DNA of 64,000 bases. Origin: Pollenia angustigena (lineage: Eukaryota > Arthropoda > Insecta > Diptera > Polleniidae). The translations under genes were made by a program, and so were the position numbers. Positions 33,501 to 43,790 of the stretch are shown piece by piece; position 1 is the first letter of the stretch; every line of letters begins with the position of its first letter. The notes under the pieces were generated by a model. The model was not told the DNA's origin, made no database searches, and saw only the letters and a program-made list of their open reading frames with translations. The stretch spans positions 104,371,284 through 104,435,283 of the forward strand of contig OV884057.1 of NCBI GenBank assembly GCA_930367215.1, read 5' to 3'.

Positions 33501-36129
33501 GGGCCTAAAAAAATCTCTTTCGGAAATTGTTCCTTGAACGGTAGTCGAACTACGTAACGTCCATCAGACTGTCGAATTGTGGTACGTTTGAAATGATTTT
33601 CACAATAAATGTCACTTTCAGCTTGAAATCGGTTTTTTCCGCCTCTTCTAATTCCCAAAACTTTTTTAGTTGCTCATGAAGGGCCAGATCGCTGCCAGGC
33701 GAAACAAAGGTATGGAATAACTGAACTTTAGTTTCTGGTTCAGGGCCTAGCAAATACCAGCCAAATTGGGACTCTCGGGCTTCAAGATTGTTTCCTATAT
33801 TCATTTTTACGCCGCTCAAATTTATAAAAGGCAGGTAATCACTACCAATAATCATTTCAATTGCAGCAGGTTTGTAGAAATAGGGATCTGCAAGCTCCAA
33901 GCCTTTTATATCTTTTACCGTTTGAATTGGGATCGGCCGTGAAGGCATAAAATGTGCCAATGTTGGTACCACAATCGCTCGGATTTTAATTTTAAAATCG
34001 GATACTCGAGATTTAATTGTGACATAGCACCTTCCCTTCGAACTTCCTACCACCGTATCACCGAACCCTGATATTTCGCTATGATGGCGTTCTAGGGGGA
34101 TCGCTAGATTCTGTTGAACACGCCTTAGGATAAAACTTCTAGTCGACCCTGTATCAATTAATGCGCGAACCGTGAATTTTTCGCCTAAATGCTCTACATG
34201 AACCAAAGCTGTGGGTAAAATTGTAGTTCCGCTGTGTTGAGATAAGTTAACCTGTACTGACTCCATCGCATTTGCGCCCGAGGTGGCAGATCGTCCCAAT
34301 TGAGAATTGAATGGCCTCGTGTTACTCTGAGTACCCGACCCTGATGGCCTTTCGTTGTCTCGAGACTGCTGATGAGTGGACGCCCTTTGAGTGGGGACTT
34401 TTCTCGCTTTATCTTCTTCAATATGTAACATGGTGTGATGCCTTTGATTGCATCTGTTGCAGCTACTGGTGCTCTGACATTTCGTTTTGAAATGAGTGGG
34501 TGAAAAACAGTTCGCACAAAATTTGTTCGCATAAACAAATTTGATTCTATCATGGACGGACAAACCCTTAAAATATTTGCAGAATCGTAATGGATGATTC
34601 TGTCGGCATTTCTTGCAGCTAAATTTACCCTTATCAGTTTCAGCATTAGAATAAAAAACTTGAGATTTGGAGGTATTATTGTCTCGGCTGGGCGGTTTCC
34701 TCAAATTCGTAAAAGTCTCTAAGGTCTCAATTCGCTCAGACAGAAATTTGTTGAGTTGTTGCCAAGTAGGCAATTCCTTATGGTTGGTAAGAGAATCTTC
34801 CCACGCACGCGAAGTTTCTTTTGGGAGTTTTGAAGTGCAAATATGCATAAGAAAGGGGTCATTATCAGCTACCTCAACTTGAAACGAACTAATAATCGAC
34901 AAACCATCGCTGACCGTATTCTGAAGTTGCCTCAAAAATTTCAAAGTTTCATTCTGAGGGGCCTGGATGCCATAAATTTTCCTGATCTGATTATTTATTA
35001 AAATTCGCTTATTTTCGTAGCGATTTTTCAACGCCTGCCAAGCTAGCTCAAAATTAGCATCTACCAAATCATAATCTTTTATGAGTTGGTAGGCCTCCCC
35101 CCCTCGTCTTGCCAAGTAAATAATATAATTTGTGCGCTGGCGACACTGAAGGCTCATTTCCAACCACTGCCCTAAACATATCCCTAAATGCTGGCCATTT
35201 GTCGAAACCCCCTTCAAATGTTTGGATTTCAACCGCAGTTAACTTTAGAGATGATTGACGTACTGTTGTGTCTGCTGCTTTTTGTTGCGGAGCTTTCGCC
35301 TTCAACAAGTCCATTATTTTAGCCTTTAGTATCTGGCACTGTTCGCAGGCATCTTCGTATTTTAGTGTTATTTCATCAGGAAAATCTTCTTCTTCCTTCA
35401 CCCTTTCAAAGCCTTTGATGAATTCTTCAAATGTTGCTATCATCTTCAGCCATCTTCTTTCAAGCTCAGACTGCTTTACTTCTAAAAGTGAAATCGTCAA
35501 GTCTTCTGAAGAAATCTTCTCAAAAGTAGAACAAAAATTCAATACTTGTCGAATATCGTATTTACAAGCTCTTTCCGAAACCATTTTTAAAATTTATGTT
35601 CAAAAGCCTTAAAATATTTTATACCCGATTTCACAAGCCGAAATGAAAAAATTTACAAAAAATACTCGTGAAGAAATTCAACCTTATACAAAGGTATATT
35701 AAAATTATTCGCGACGAATGAAAGCGATGTAGACTGTTGAAAAATCAGCTTTAAATTTTACCAAAAAATTTTCAAAAATATTCCCTTCAAAACTGCCAAA
35801 AAAAATTTCAGGTTGTTATCTAGCACCAGATCAGATGTATTTTGTTATGTAAATTAATTTTCTTAAAACCTTTTATTTATTAAATTTTTTCTTTACCACC
35901 ATAAAATTATTTTCAATATTTAGCAACAAATCAATTTTACTCAGATTTCGTAAAATTTATTAAAAAATCTACTCATCAAAATTCTCAATATTATTAATAT
36001 AATTGTGCTTTAAATTAAATTTTTGTAAAATCACGCACTCTTTTCTCCAACAATTTTTCAAAATAATCGAACACACTCTATAACAAATTTAGAACGGGTT
36101 GTTCATAAGCATTCAGCTTTTTAATTAAA

Positions 36130-36700
36130 TAATGCTTTACATATGTACCACTTGTAGGGTCACCTTGTAAATTTTTTATTAAAAAATTCCTCTTTTCGGT
36201 TCACCCTTTTTATATCAAAATTGAATAAATTTGCTTGTATGTTTTTAAAATCGGTATACCACTTGAAGGGTTACCCTTTAAATCGTTTTCTTTTTAAAAA
36301 AAATTACCACCTTTCGAATCACCCTTTAAATTTGGTAAGACTTGTTGTCACTGTGCTTCCAAGTATAATGATGCTTACAAACTTTTGTGAACCACTTGAA
36401 TGGACACCCTTTAAATTTTTCTCAAAAATGTGCACTTGTAGAATCACCTTTTTATTTCCAAAATTTAGTAAACTCGATGTATTTTTGCATCCAATATTAA
36501 TGCTATTTTCAAAAATTTGTGTACCACTTGCCGGGCCACACTGTAAATTTTTTCTTAAAATATCAGCACTTTTCGCATCACTCTTTTAGTTTTAAACTTC
36601 AGTAAAATTTAATTTAATTGTGCATTCAATTATACTGCATTCAAAAAAAATTTGTGTACCACCTGAAGTGTCACCGTGTAAAATTCTTTTATAACAAAAC
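36130..36700 (-). repeat. BEL2 leader tandem repeats (~110-136 bp)
   Basis: Five degenerate units, each with a core like GTGTACCACTTGAAGG, near 36146, 36256, 36394, 36521 and 36656. They lie in the untranslated leader between the 5' LTR and gag, the same place as the BEL1 array, but with unrelated sequence. No coding capacity seen. Confidence 0.7.
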
Positions 36701-37213
36701 TTCTTTGTTATTCTTAAAAAATTTTTTCCACTATGCCACAACACTGTCTTCCTAATGTCCCCGTACCAACTTCTTCGCAAAATTACATATATGAAAGTAT
36801 TTTAAAAATTCACACACTCACACTCTTATATTAAAAAAAACCCAGCCTGTCTTTTTATGTTGCCTTTCCTTTCCTTTTTTGCAATTCGTTCAACTTTAAA
36901 AATTTTCCTTTTTAATAAATTGTTCCAATGATGAACTTCAGTGACTTTTATCTTTTTTATGTCACTGTCATTTAATAACAAAATGTTTAGGCTATTAAGC
37001 TACTTTTTTTTTAATATGAGCCACTTGAAAGAAAACACGATTGGTTATTCTTTTCCTTTAATTTAAACAAAAAGTAAAAGGGGTTTTATTTCGGCTTCAC
37101 TTTATTTCTATTTTAATTCTTTGTTTATTTTTTATTCAAATATTTCCACCAATATGTAAACTTTTTCTCGCACGTTGAAATTATGACTGTTAAGGTGTTC
37201 GTAAATATTTAGT

Positions 37214-37640
37214 CCCTGCAAATAATAGGACCAGTCCAAACACGCGTGTAAAGAGTAGTCCACAAGGGACCAGGACTAGTCCACAAGTAACCCAAACGTA
37301 TGGAAAAAACCTGGTCTATTTAACATTACGATGTCCTAGGAGAGGACCATATAACCCACCTTTAAACCACTAAGGAGTAGTTTTAAAACTACTCCATGGT
37401 ATATAACCCACCTTTGGACCAGTAAGGAGTAGTTTTAAAACTACTCCATGGTATACTCAAGAGGATTAGTTTTGAAGTCGTTTAAACACGAAAGCATGTC
37501 GTTAAATAACGAAGACATGTCGTCTCACTACAAACACTTTTTAACAATGGCATGGTCCATGCTTGCATTACATCGGACTAGTCCATGGAGTAGTCCATTT
37601 TTTCAAAATGGGTCAGGTGGTCCAATTTTATTTGCAGGGG
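37214..37640. mobile_element. Palindrome-rich MITE-like block in BEL2 leader
   Basis: The left edge CCCTGCAAATAATAGGACCA and the right edge, reverse-complemented CCCCTGCAAATAAAATTGG, are inverted copies. The interior is full of GGAC...GTCC palindromes (for example GGACTAGTCC-like sites) and two ~60-bp direct repeats with GTAGTTTTAAAACTAC near 37380 and 37430. No clear target duplication. Confidence 0.45.
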
Positions 37641-38244
37641 TTGTACATAAAGTTTGCGGAACTGATGGAACTGAAACACTTAGTAATGAGTGTGACGAGT
37701 ATGGCAATTATAATTTACAGCAGTACGCATGTATATAATAAAAAAAATCCGTTGTTTTTTCTTATTTACCAGTGCTGGTACTTTTTAGTAGTGTTGGCAC
37801 GTTGGGGATTTTTTATATCAGTGATGGCACTTTTATTAAATTTTAAGGTTATGTTCGATTACTTGTTGGATATGATCATGCAGTAATTTAATTAATTTCT
37901 TTGCACTTTTTTATAAAAAAAAACACACAATCGCACTAAATATAATTAAAACACTGCACTTACCCAATCTAATCCTTTTGTTGATAATATGTATTACCTT
38001 ATTGATTCTCCCTCTCGAAAATCAATCGTCTTGTAGACCTTTCTTCCTTCTTGGACTGCTTAGCACAATTGGGAACTGTTACCTCTCTATTGGAACTGCT
38101 GCTGATGTCGTAGTTGTTGCGGTGGAACAACTATTGACGACGCTTTACAAACTTGCCGTAGTTGTTTCGGGAGAACAAAATTCTGATGGCATTCAGTGGA
38201 CAGGTTTGCCACTGGTAATTCCAATCCTAGCTCCTCTAGGATTT
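37641..38244 (-). other. BEL2 proximal leader, no convincing ORF
   Basis: AT-rich sequence between the palindromic block and the primer site. Plus-strand frames of about 100 codons at 37563-37886 and 37978-38274 are antisense to the element and have no motifs. Confidence 0.55.
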
Positions 38245-38256
38245 CTCGAAGGACCA
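38245..38256 (-). promoter_or_regulatory. BEL2 primer binding site, tRNA-Tyr type
   Basis: The minus strand reads TGGTCCTTCGAG, 3 nt after the LTR end. This complements the 12-nt 3' end of fly tRNA-Tyr (CTCGAAGGACCA, recalled from known sequences). The match ends there. Confidence 0.72.
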
Positions 38257-38259
38257 AAA

Positions 38260-38700
38260 TGTTCAGGCTACTAAGCTTCCTAGCCTGTTCCCAGTTTTCC
38301 AAAAGCAAAAACAACACGATTGGTTTTTTTTGAACTGAGTTGTAACAAATTTATTTGTTGGCTTCTTGCCTTGTTGACGGTTGAATGACTACTTGAAAAA
38401 ATTAACAACTTGAAGTTCAGTTGAAACAAAAAAGAATTCAAAAAAAAAAACAAACTCAAGAGAAAATTATAGCAAAACGTAAAAGAAACTTAAGAAGATT
38501 TTACACTTAGAGAAAAAGAAGTACAAATTCAAAGAGACTAAAAAATAATGAAATTAAAGCGTAACGAAATCAAATAAAAAATAATAAAAATTAAAGAAAA
38601 TTGAAAATTAAAGAAATTTAGCAAAATAAAGAAAATTAACAAAATATAAGAAAATTGAAGAAATAAAATAAAATAAAATAAAACTGAAGTCGCTTCAACA
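38260..38700 (-). repeat. BEL2 5' LTR
   Basis: 441 bp, partner of 25929-26373, outer flank ATAGT at 38701-38705. Presumed promoter of BEL2. Confidence 0.94.
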
Positions 38701-39117
38701 ATAGTCCCAAGTATATTTAAAACTATGTTCTATCATAGCTTCAAATATAACTATTTTCAACGGTAATTAATATTCATAAAGTTATATGCAGGATTATTGA
38801 TACCAACATTTCAATTCAATTTGTCTAAAAAGCTTTCATAGAAAGCAATGCAAATATAAACATTTTTGTTGTTATTATACATTAATTACAAGTATAAGAA
38901 TTCCGATGAAAACTTGGGAAATACAGATCTGAACCATACTTTAAAGAATTAAAGTATGATCAGAATGGTGAAATATTCAAGGTTAAAAATTAGTAAATGA
39001 ACTATATACTCAAAAATTTATTTTGGAATTTGAATACTATTACTTTATATGATTAGATTACTAGTTATTTGATGCATCCAGACAGACATCCTCTGTTTCA
39101 CCCGATTGTGCTGAGTT

Positions 39118-39737
39118 AGTTAATAAAAGAAAAAATAAAAGAAAAATCCATAATATCTTACTAAATAACAATTTTCCGAGAAAACTTGCGGACAAACTTA
39201 TCCGTGATTACGATAAAAAAGTAGGAAATAATTATAAAGAAAGATTTGAAAAATCAAAATTATTTAATGGTGAAAATATTACAATAGCACATAAAACTGA
39301 CAACAATCTTTCTAAAATATTTAGTAAGACAAAGGATAAAATCGAAATGATGGATAAATCTAATTTAATATACCAAATACTTACCATGCAGTGGAAGTTT
39401 AACTGAGGAATGTGATATGGTTTACATAGGTACAACAAAAAATAAACTGAGGACCAGAATCGCTGGTCACAAATCTGATAACAAATTAAAACTCAGTAAT
39501 CCAACACAAAAAACTGCATTGGTAAAACATTGTCTGGAAAATAAACAATATCCTAATTTTAATAATGTCAAAGTTTTACAAACCGAACTTAATTACAAAC
39601 GAAGGTACATATTGGAGATGCTAAACATCATAAGAACAAAAACAACACAGCGTATCAATTTTAAGAGCGACATAGAGAGTACTTGTTCCAACAACTACAT
39701 ACATTTAGTCAATAAAGGGAATAGAAAAATGCAATAA
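39118..39737 (+). pseudogene. PLE linker and GIY-YIG endonuclease, copy A
   Basis: The first part encodes the PLE linker (KRKNKRKIHNILLNNNFPRK...LIRDYDKK) up to SKTKDKIEM. After a frame change near 39400 a 106-codon frame (39417-39737) encodes the GIY-YIG domain: VYIGTTKNKLRTRIAGHKSD, then TALVKHCLENKQ and LQTELNYKRRYILEM. This nuclease makes the target nick in Penelope-type elements. The frame change, together with loss of the RT half, makes it inactive. Confidence 0.85.
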
Positions 39738-40154
39738 TATTATTAAGCTTAGTAATATTTATGATGACGAGTTAAAAGCAACGATAAGGAAAGGAGAAAC
39801 AATTTTTAGAATTTTGTTTGTTTATTTAAAATCCATTGTGAGTGCGTTTGTTAATATATAAAAAATACTGTTTAAAAAAATCTATTGTTGTTGTATTACT
39901 GGTGTTAATATTGTGTTTGTCGTTTGTTTATGAAAATTGTCAATTACATTGAAATGTATTATTGTTTGTTCACTTGAAACTAAATTATACTTACCTTTTG
40001 TATTGTTTTTATATTTAAATTAAAGATACTCCCTGAGGATGCTACTCGAAGAGTAGCGAAATATTGGAAATAAATAAAGAACAATCCAGGCCTCGAGCTC
40101 AACTATTTTATTTTTATTATTAAATTGGAAAGGTCAAATAAAAAACAACTTTAA
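39738..40154 (+). other. PLE 3' untranslated region, copy A
   Basis: AT-rich sequence collinear with 53003-53430. It includes GATGCTACTCGAAGAGTAGC, a near-perfect hairpin (40036-40056) that could be a structured 3' element of the PLE, and ends where the target TATACTTA begins. Confidence 0.7.
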
Positions 40155-40214
40155 TATACTTATTAAACAATATAATTTAAATCATATGTTATGATTGTTC
40201 CTGAACTTAAAATT
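40155..40214. other. Target spacer between PLE and Jockey fragment
   Basis: TATACTTATTAAACAAT and following bases up to AAAATTGGG. The same ~60-bp stretch recurs at 53431-53490 and, without a PLE, at 59724-59788. Confidence 0.8.
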
Positions 40215-40568
40215 GGGTTTCAGAGACGAAAAGCACATCTATTTCGTGCATTTGAAGAAAATGTGCTACTTCTTGTTTATGTTGGAAGAGCCCGTTTGAG
40301 TTCAAGAAACATATTTTTAACTGGTTCATTTATTATTTAGTAGAACTTGCAGGAGCATGTTTAGGTTTCGCATCATTTCCTGACACATGTTCTCCATGGT
40401 GGCCATGAAGTTATTCATAATTTGAACTAGATTTTCAACTGAGCCCGATATGTCTGCTGAAGGTATTTGTGGAGATTCCTAAAAAACATTAGCGTATGAA
40501 GGTTGGTTTGCGTTAGCTACTTTCGCAGGATTATGTCCGTGGGAGTTTTCTTTCAGGACTTGGGCATA
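40215..40568 (-). pseudogene. Jockey ORF1 end and ORF2 start, fragment A
   Basis: The minus strand encodes the end of a Jockey gag-like ORF1 (IMNNFMATMENMCQEMMR, ending LLNNK) and then ORF2 from ATG at 40329. The ORF1 stop and ORF2 ATG overlap as ATGA. ORF2 begins MNQLKICFLNSNGLSQHKQE and reaches VSET, the start of the endonuclease, then ends abruptly. The fragment is bounded on its other side by the A-tail of the next Jockey copy. Confidence 0.75.
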
Positions 40569-40700
40569 TTTTTTTTTAAATTAATTTAATTTTATTATTG
40601 AATCTTTCTGATCGAAGTTTACAATATGTATTCAAATCTTAATTTTACTTGTTGTTTATTAGTTGTCACCAATGTAACCACTAGCTGCTGTATTCAATTT

Positions 40701-42139
40701 TTAAAAATGTCTTCTAGTTAGGCTCAAAGCATCGGTTCTTTTTAGCCTCTGGTGATCTTCGAACTGAAGCAGACCCCGAGCGAGGTAGTTAGGGTGGGCC
40801 ATTAGTTTATCGATGTAGCAAATTGAATATTTTTTAATTTCCTCCTGGATAGTGGGGACGTTGAGATCTCTGTGGGTAATATCATTACGTATATACCATG
40901 GTGTGCAGCCAATTTGTCTTAATATTCTAGACTGTCTTCTTTGAAGCTTTTGGATGTTAGATGCGCATGCAGTACCCCATAATTGGATGCCATATGTCCG
41001 TATTGGCTTTATGATGGACTTGTATAAGAGAATTTTGTTGTCTAAAGACAAGTTTGAGTTTCGACCGAGAAGCCAATGTAGTTGAGCTGCTTTAAGTTTC
41101 ATAGCCGTTATTTTCGCTTCAATATGACGAGACCAGGTCAAGCGTCTATCTATATGAATTCCCAAGTACTTAACATGGTTTTCTACCGGAACAATGATGT
41201 TTTTTATTTTTACAGCTGGGCACGTTTGTCTTCTGAGCGTGAAAGATAAGTGAGCACATTTAGCCGCGTTAACCTTTATTCTCCATTTTTCTAGCCAGGC
41301 CTCTAGTTCATTGATGTGGGACTGCAAATTTTGCGATGCGACTTTTGGGTCATGTTAACGCTAATAAATGCTGTGTCGTCTGCAAATGTAGAGGTATGCG
41401 TGCTCAGGTTTGTTGGCATATCCGCTGTGTATATAATATATAGTAGCGGTCCTAGTATGCTGCCTTGGAGGACACCAGCAGTAATTTTCTTGAGGGGGGA
41501 GTATTTATCTTGCGATCTTACTATGAATGTTCTGCCTGTTAGATAGCTCTCCAGGGCTGCTCTCCAAGCAGTATATTTCTTGAGGGGGGAGTATTTATCT
41601 TGCGACCTTACAATGAATGTTCTGTCTGTTAGATAGCTCTCCAAAAGATTGTGAGTGTTTTGAGGTAGCATTCGTGTTATTTTGATGAGTAGCCCATCAT
41701 GCCAAACTTTGTCAAATGCTTGGGAAATGTCTATAAGCAGGGCTGAGCAGTATTGCTTTTTTTCAAACGCCGATCTAATTAGGGTGACAATTCTATGCAC
41801 TTGTTCTATTGTACCATGTTTCGCTCTGAATCCGAACTGGTGATCCGGGATGATGTCGTGTTCATTTAGATGAGGAGTTATACTTAAAACGAATATTTTT
41901 TCGAAAAGCTTCGATAGGATTGATAATAAGCTTATCGGTCTGTACGACGCAACCTGGCTAGCATCTTTTCCTGGATTGGGAATCATAACAATTATAGACC
42001 TCTTCCATGAGGATGGGAAGTATCCGACTCTTAATATCGCGTTAAAAATTAGCAGCAAGATTCTAGAAGCAGACGATGGTAAGTTTCTTATCATTGACCC
42101 TGTGATGCGGTCAGATCCGGGAGATTTTCTAATATTCAC
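40701..42139 (-). pseudogene. Jockey-like reverse transcriptase, copy A
   Basis: Two overlapping frames. 41303-42139 holds the RT fingers and palm start (RKSPGSDRITGSMIRNL, YRPISLLSILSKLFEK, GVLQGSILGPLLYIIYT, FADDTAFISV). 40701-41327 holds the thumb and C-terminus (LGIHIDRRLTWSRHIEAK, TYGIQLWG, LSLTRRHF). One missing base near 41355 (TCATGTTAACG, where C has TCATGATTAACG) splits them. A 90-bp (30-codon) block around ESYLTGRTFIVRSQDKYSPL is duplicated in frame at 41550-41640, just before the palm. Shared with copy B, absent from copy C. Non-functional as it stands. Confidence 0.88.
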
Positions 42140-42170
42140 TTTTTCTATTGCAGATTTTACTTGAGTTATG

Positions 42171-43725
42171 TTAAATTTTATTGGATGGTTTAAGGTGGCC
42201 CGCGAAAGCGTTTAATTTTTCATTTGTGTTTTTGGCCCAAGTGCGATTTTCCAGTCTTAATGGAGATTCTTGGGTTATAAGGCATTTCATATGCCGTACA
42301 GCCTTCCGTAATCTGTAATTCGAGTTGTTTGTGGCATCTAGGCTGTTTAAATAGCCTTCTACTGTAGACTCGTCGTGGTTCTGTCTCAATTTGTTGCGAA
42401 GAGTTGTCATGCATAATTGTAGTTGGGCCTTAGTGGTTTGGGAACGACTGTTTTGCCATTGTCTTCTTAACTTCCTTTTTTCTCTGATAAGGGTCTCTAT
42501 ATCCGTCGATGTATTGTGAGGAGCACTTTTAATTGTCCGTTTGGTTGGGGTTGCATTTCTTGCTGCAGAATCCAAGACTTCTGTAAATCGGTCGACAGCT
42601 ATTTGGATGTCAGATGAATTTTTTAGGGGAATGCACTGTGATAGGTGAGAGCTCACATACATTTTATACTTTAGCCAATTTGTGTTTCTGTTTGGATAGG
42701 AAATACAGTTTGCAGCTGCGGCGTCAGAGTTGCCTTTTAAAATGAGGATTGAAGGTAAATGATCAGACGATAGATCATAGGAGGAACTAACTAGTACCTG
42801 ATCGCGCTTGATGTTTTTAATAACAGCAAAGTCAATAAGGTCTGGTAGCTTGTTAAAGTCGGTTGGCCAATAGGTAGGCTCACCACTCGATACGACATCA
42901 AAATTATTTGCAGTTACGGTATTGTTTAGCTGATTACCTCTAGGACTAATAAGTCTGGAGCCCCAATATGTGTGTTTAGCGTTGTAATCGCCAGCTACAA
43001 TGAATATTTGGCCCAATGTAGAGAAGAAGTTGAGAAATTTATCGTGTACGATTTTGTGGATCTTGGTCTCTTGGATTTGCCCTCGTGGTATTGAAACGAC
43101 ATAAAAATTATATTTGCACATAAATTCGGTCAACATGTTTACTATAGTATTAGATGTTTGCTCTCGCAAATAGATGGGTGGAGGTTTGGCTTCTTTAATT
43201 ACTGCTACATTAGCTGATTCTGCTTCTTCGTCGTCAATAATGAAGAGTACTGCAAATCTGTTTTGGCTTGTTGGCCAGGAGCCTACGTTAGAACTTTTGT
43301 ATTATTTAAGCATGCGATCCTGTTGAGTGGACCTAGGACTAGCCTTTCTCTTGGTTATAGTGATACATATATCTATCCATACCTGTTTGCACTTTTGTAT
43401 TTTTTGGCACAGCTCCAGTGTTTATTAATGCCAAACGGAGTATAGAAGGTTCTACGTTGGTGTTTTTCTTATCAAACGATTTCATGCTCTGAACTGTGTT
43501 TGCGGCTTGTTCAGCACGCTTGTTCAGGTTGGGCACACTTGGGCGTAACTTTGTGTATGGGAGATCAGATGTTCTGCCAGTTATTTTTGCACTCAGATAG
43601 TTCCTATTATACTCTGGGTCACGAGTGTTTTCATTGCTGACGATTGGAGAGTTAATAACTATGTACGCATTTATATTGGTTGAGCTTGGCCTGCTCTCTT
43701 TGTTGGGAGTATTTGTGAGGCTCAT
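42171..43725 (-). pseudogene. Jockey-like gag fused to endonuclease by deletion, copy A
   Basis: 43339-43725 encodes the ORF1 N-terminus (MSLTNTPNKESRPS...), then a stop. Downstream, in frame with 42171-43169, come codons of the gag core (NVGSWPTSQNRFAVLFIIDD, KPPPIYLREQ, YNFYVVSIPRGQIQETKI) running straight into the APE endonuclease (FIVAGDYNAKHTYWGS, LPDLIDFAV, SSDHLPSIL). In intact Jockey elements the gag zinc knuckles and the endonuclease start would lie between. The in-frame junction is shared by the three copies as far as they can be compared. A ~70-bp deletion near 42192 cuts the frame from the RT. Confidence 0.8.
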
Positions 43726-43790
43726 TCACGAAATTGCTAGGCCCCCCTTTTTGTTGATATTTATTTATTTTCTGTGCCTATAATTTAATA

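Larger units (their letters stand above)
26987..35584 (-). pseudogene. BEL2 gag-pol, three frameshifts plus Transib insertion
   Basis: Domains in order (minus strand): capsid-like DUF1759 (FEGGFDKWPAFRDMF, 35069-35584), zinc cluster (CKKC, CANC, HHTMLH), protease with canonical DTGSTRSF, RT with YVDDILSG, RNase H-like region ([12 protein letters not shown]), integrase with DFAGPF, SDNGRNF and GLWEAAVKS, and a DUF5641-like end (26987-27238). Frames break near 35100 (run of seven C), 33630 (run of T) and about 32650. The Transib at 27239-30586 then splits the codons after ITELQRR. Apart from these lesions the protein is well kept. Because two of the frameshifts sit in homopolymers, some may be assembly errors; the Transib insertion alone inactivates the gene. 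Confidence 0.93.
25929..38700 (-). mobile_element. BEL2: BEL/Pao retrotransposon carrying a Transib
   Basis: LTRs at 25929-26373 and 38260-38700 run TGTTCAGGC...TTCAACA and are flanked by the perfect 5-bp duplication ATAGT (25924-25928 and 38701-38705). The matching place in copy B (AATAGTCCCAAG near 51965) is uninterrupted. Order on the minus strand: 5' LTR, primer site, long leader with tandem repeats, gag-pol with frameshifts and a Transib insertion, a zinc-knuckle ORF, polypurine tract, 3' LTR. It is clearly diverged from BEL1 in protein and LTR. Confidence 0.96.
22754..39109 (-). mobile_element. NLTR1 copy A (non-LTR), split by BEL2
   Basis: Same element as 48792-52374. 3' end at 22754 beside GCTGAATT; 5' end at about 39109 beside GCTGAGTT; these look like an 8-bp imperfect target duplication within the PLE reading frame. 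BEL2 (25929-38700) sits in its ~600-bp 5' UTR, 147 bp upstream of the ATG. The 3' part holds a 23-T run (22911-22933) and a second tail (AAATAAATAAAT on the minus strand). Confidence 0.82.
22391..40154 (+). mobile_element. Penelope-like element, copy A, 5'-truncated and split
   Basis: The PLE begins in the middle of its RT (22391), is interrupted at 22754-39109 by NLTR1 (itself holding BEL2 and Transib) and resumes with linker, GIY-YIG endonuclease and 3' UTR to 40154. The right flank TATACTTATTAAACAA (40155 onward) is the target also seen unoccupied at 59724. The left flank is missing; truncation or the duplication breakpoint could explain this. Confidence 0.88.
40569..43760 (-). mobile_element. 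Jockey-like element, copy A (internally deleted)
   Basis: From the A-tail (T run 40569-40577) to just above the ORF1 start at 43725. It lacks the end of ORF1 and the start of ORF2, the very parts present in the neighbouring fragment 40215-40568. Collinear with copy B (53845-57005) and mostly with copy C. Confidence 0.85.
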
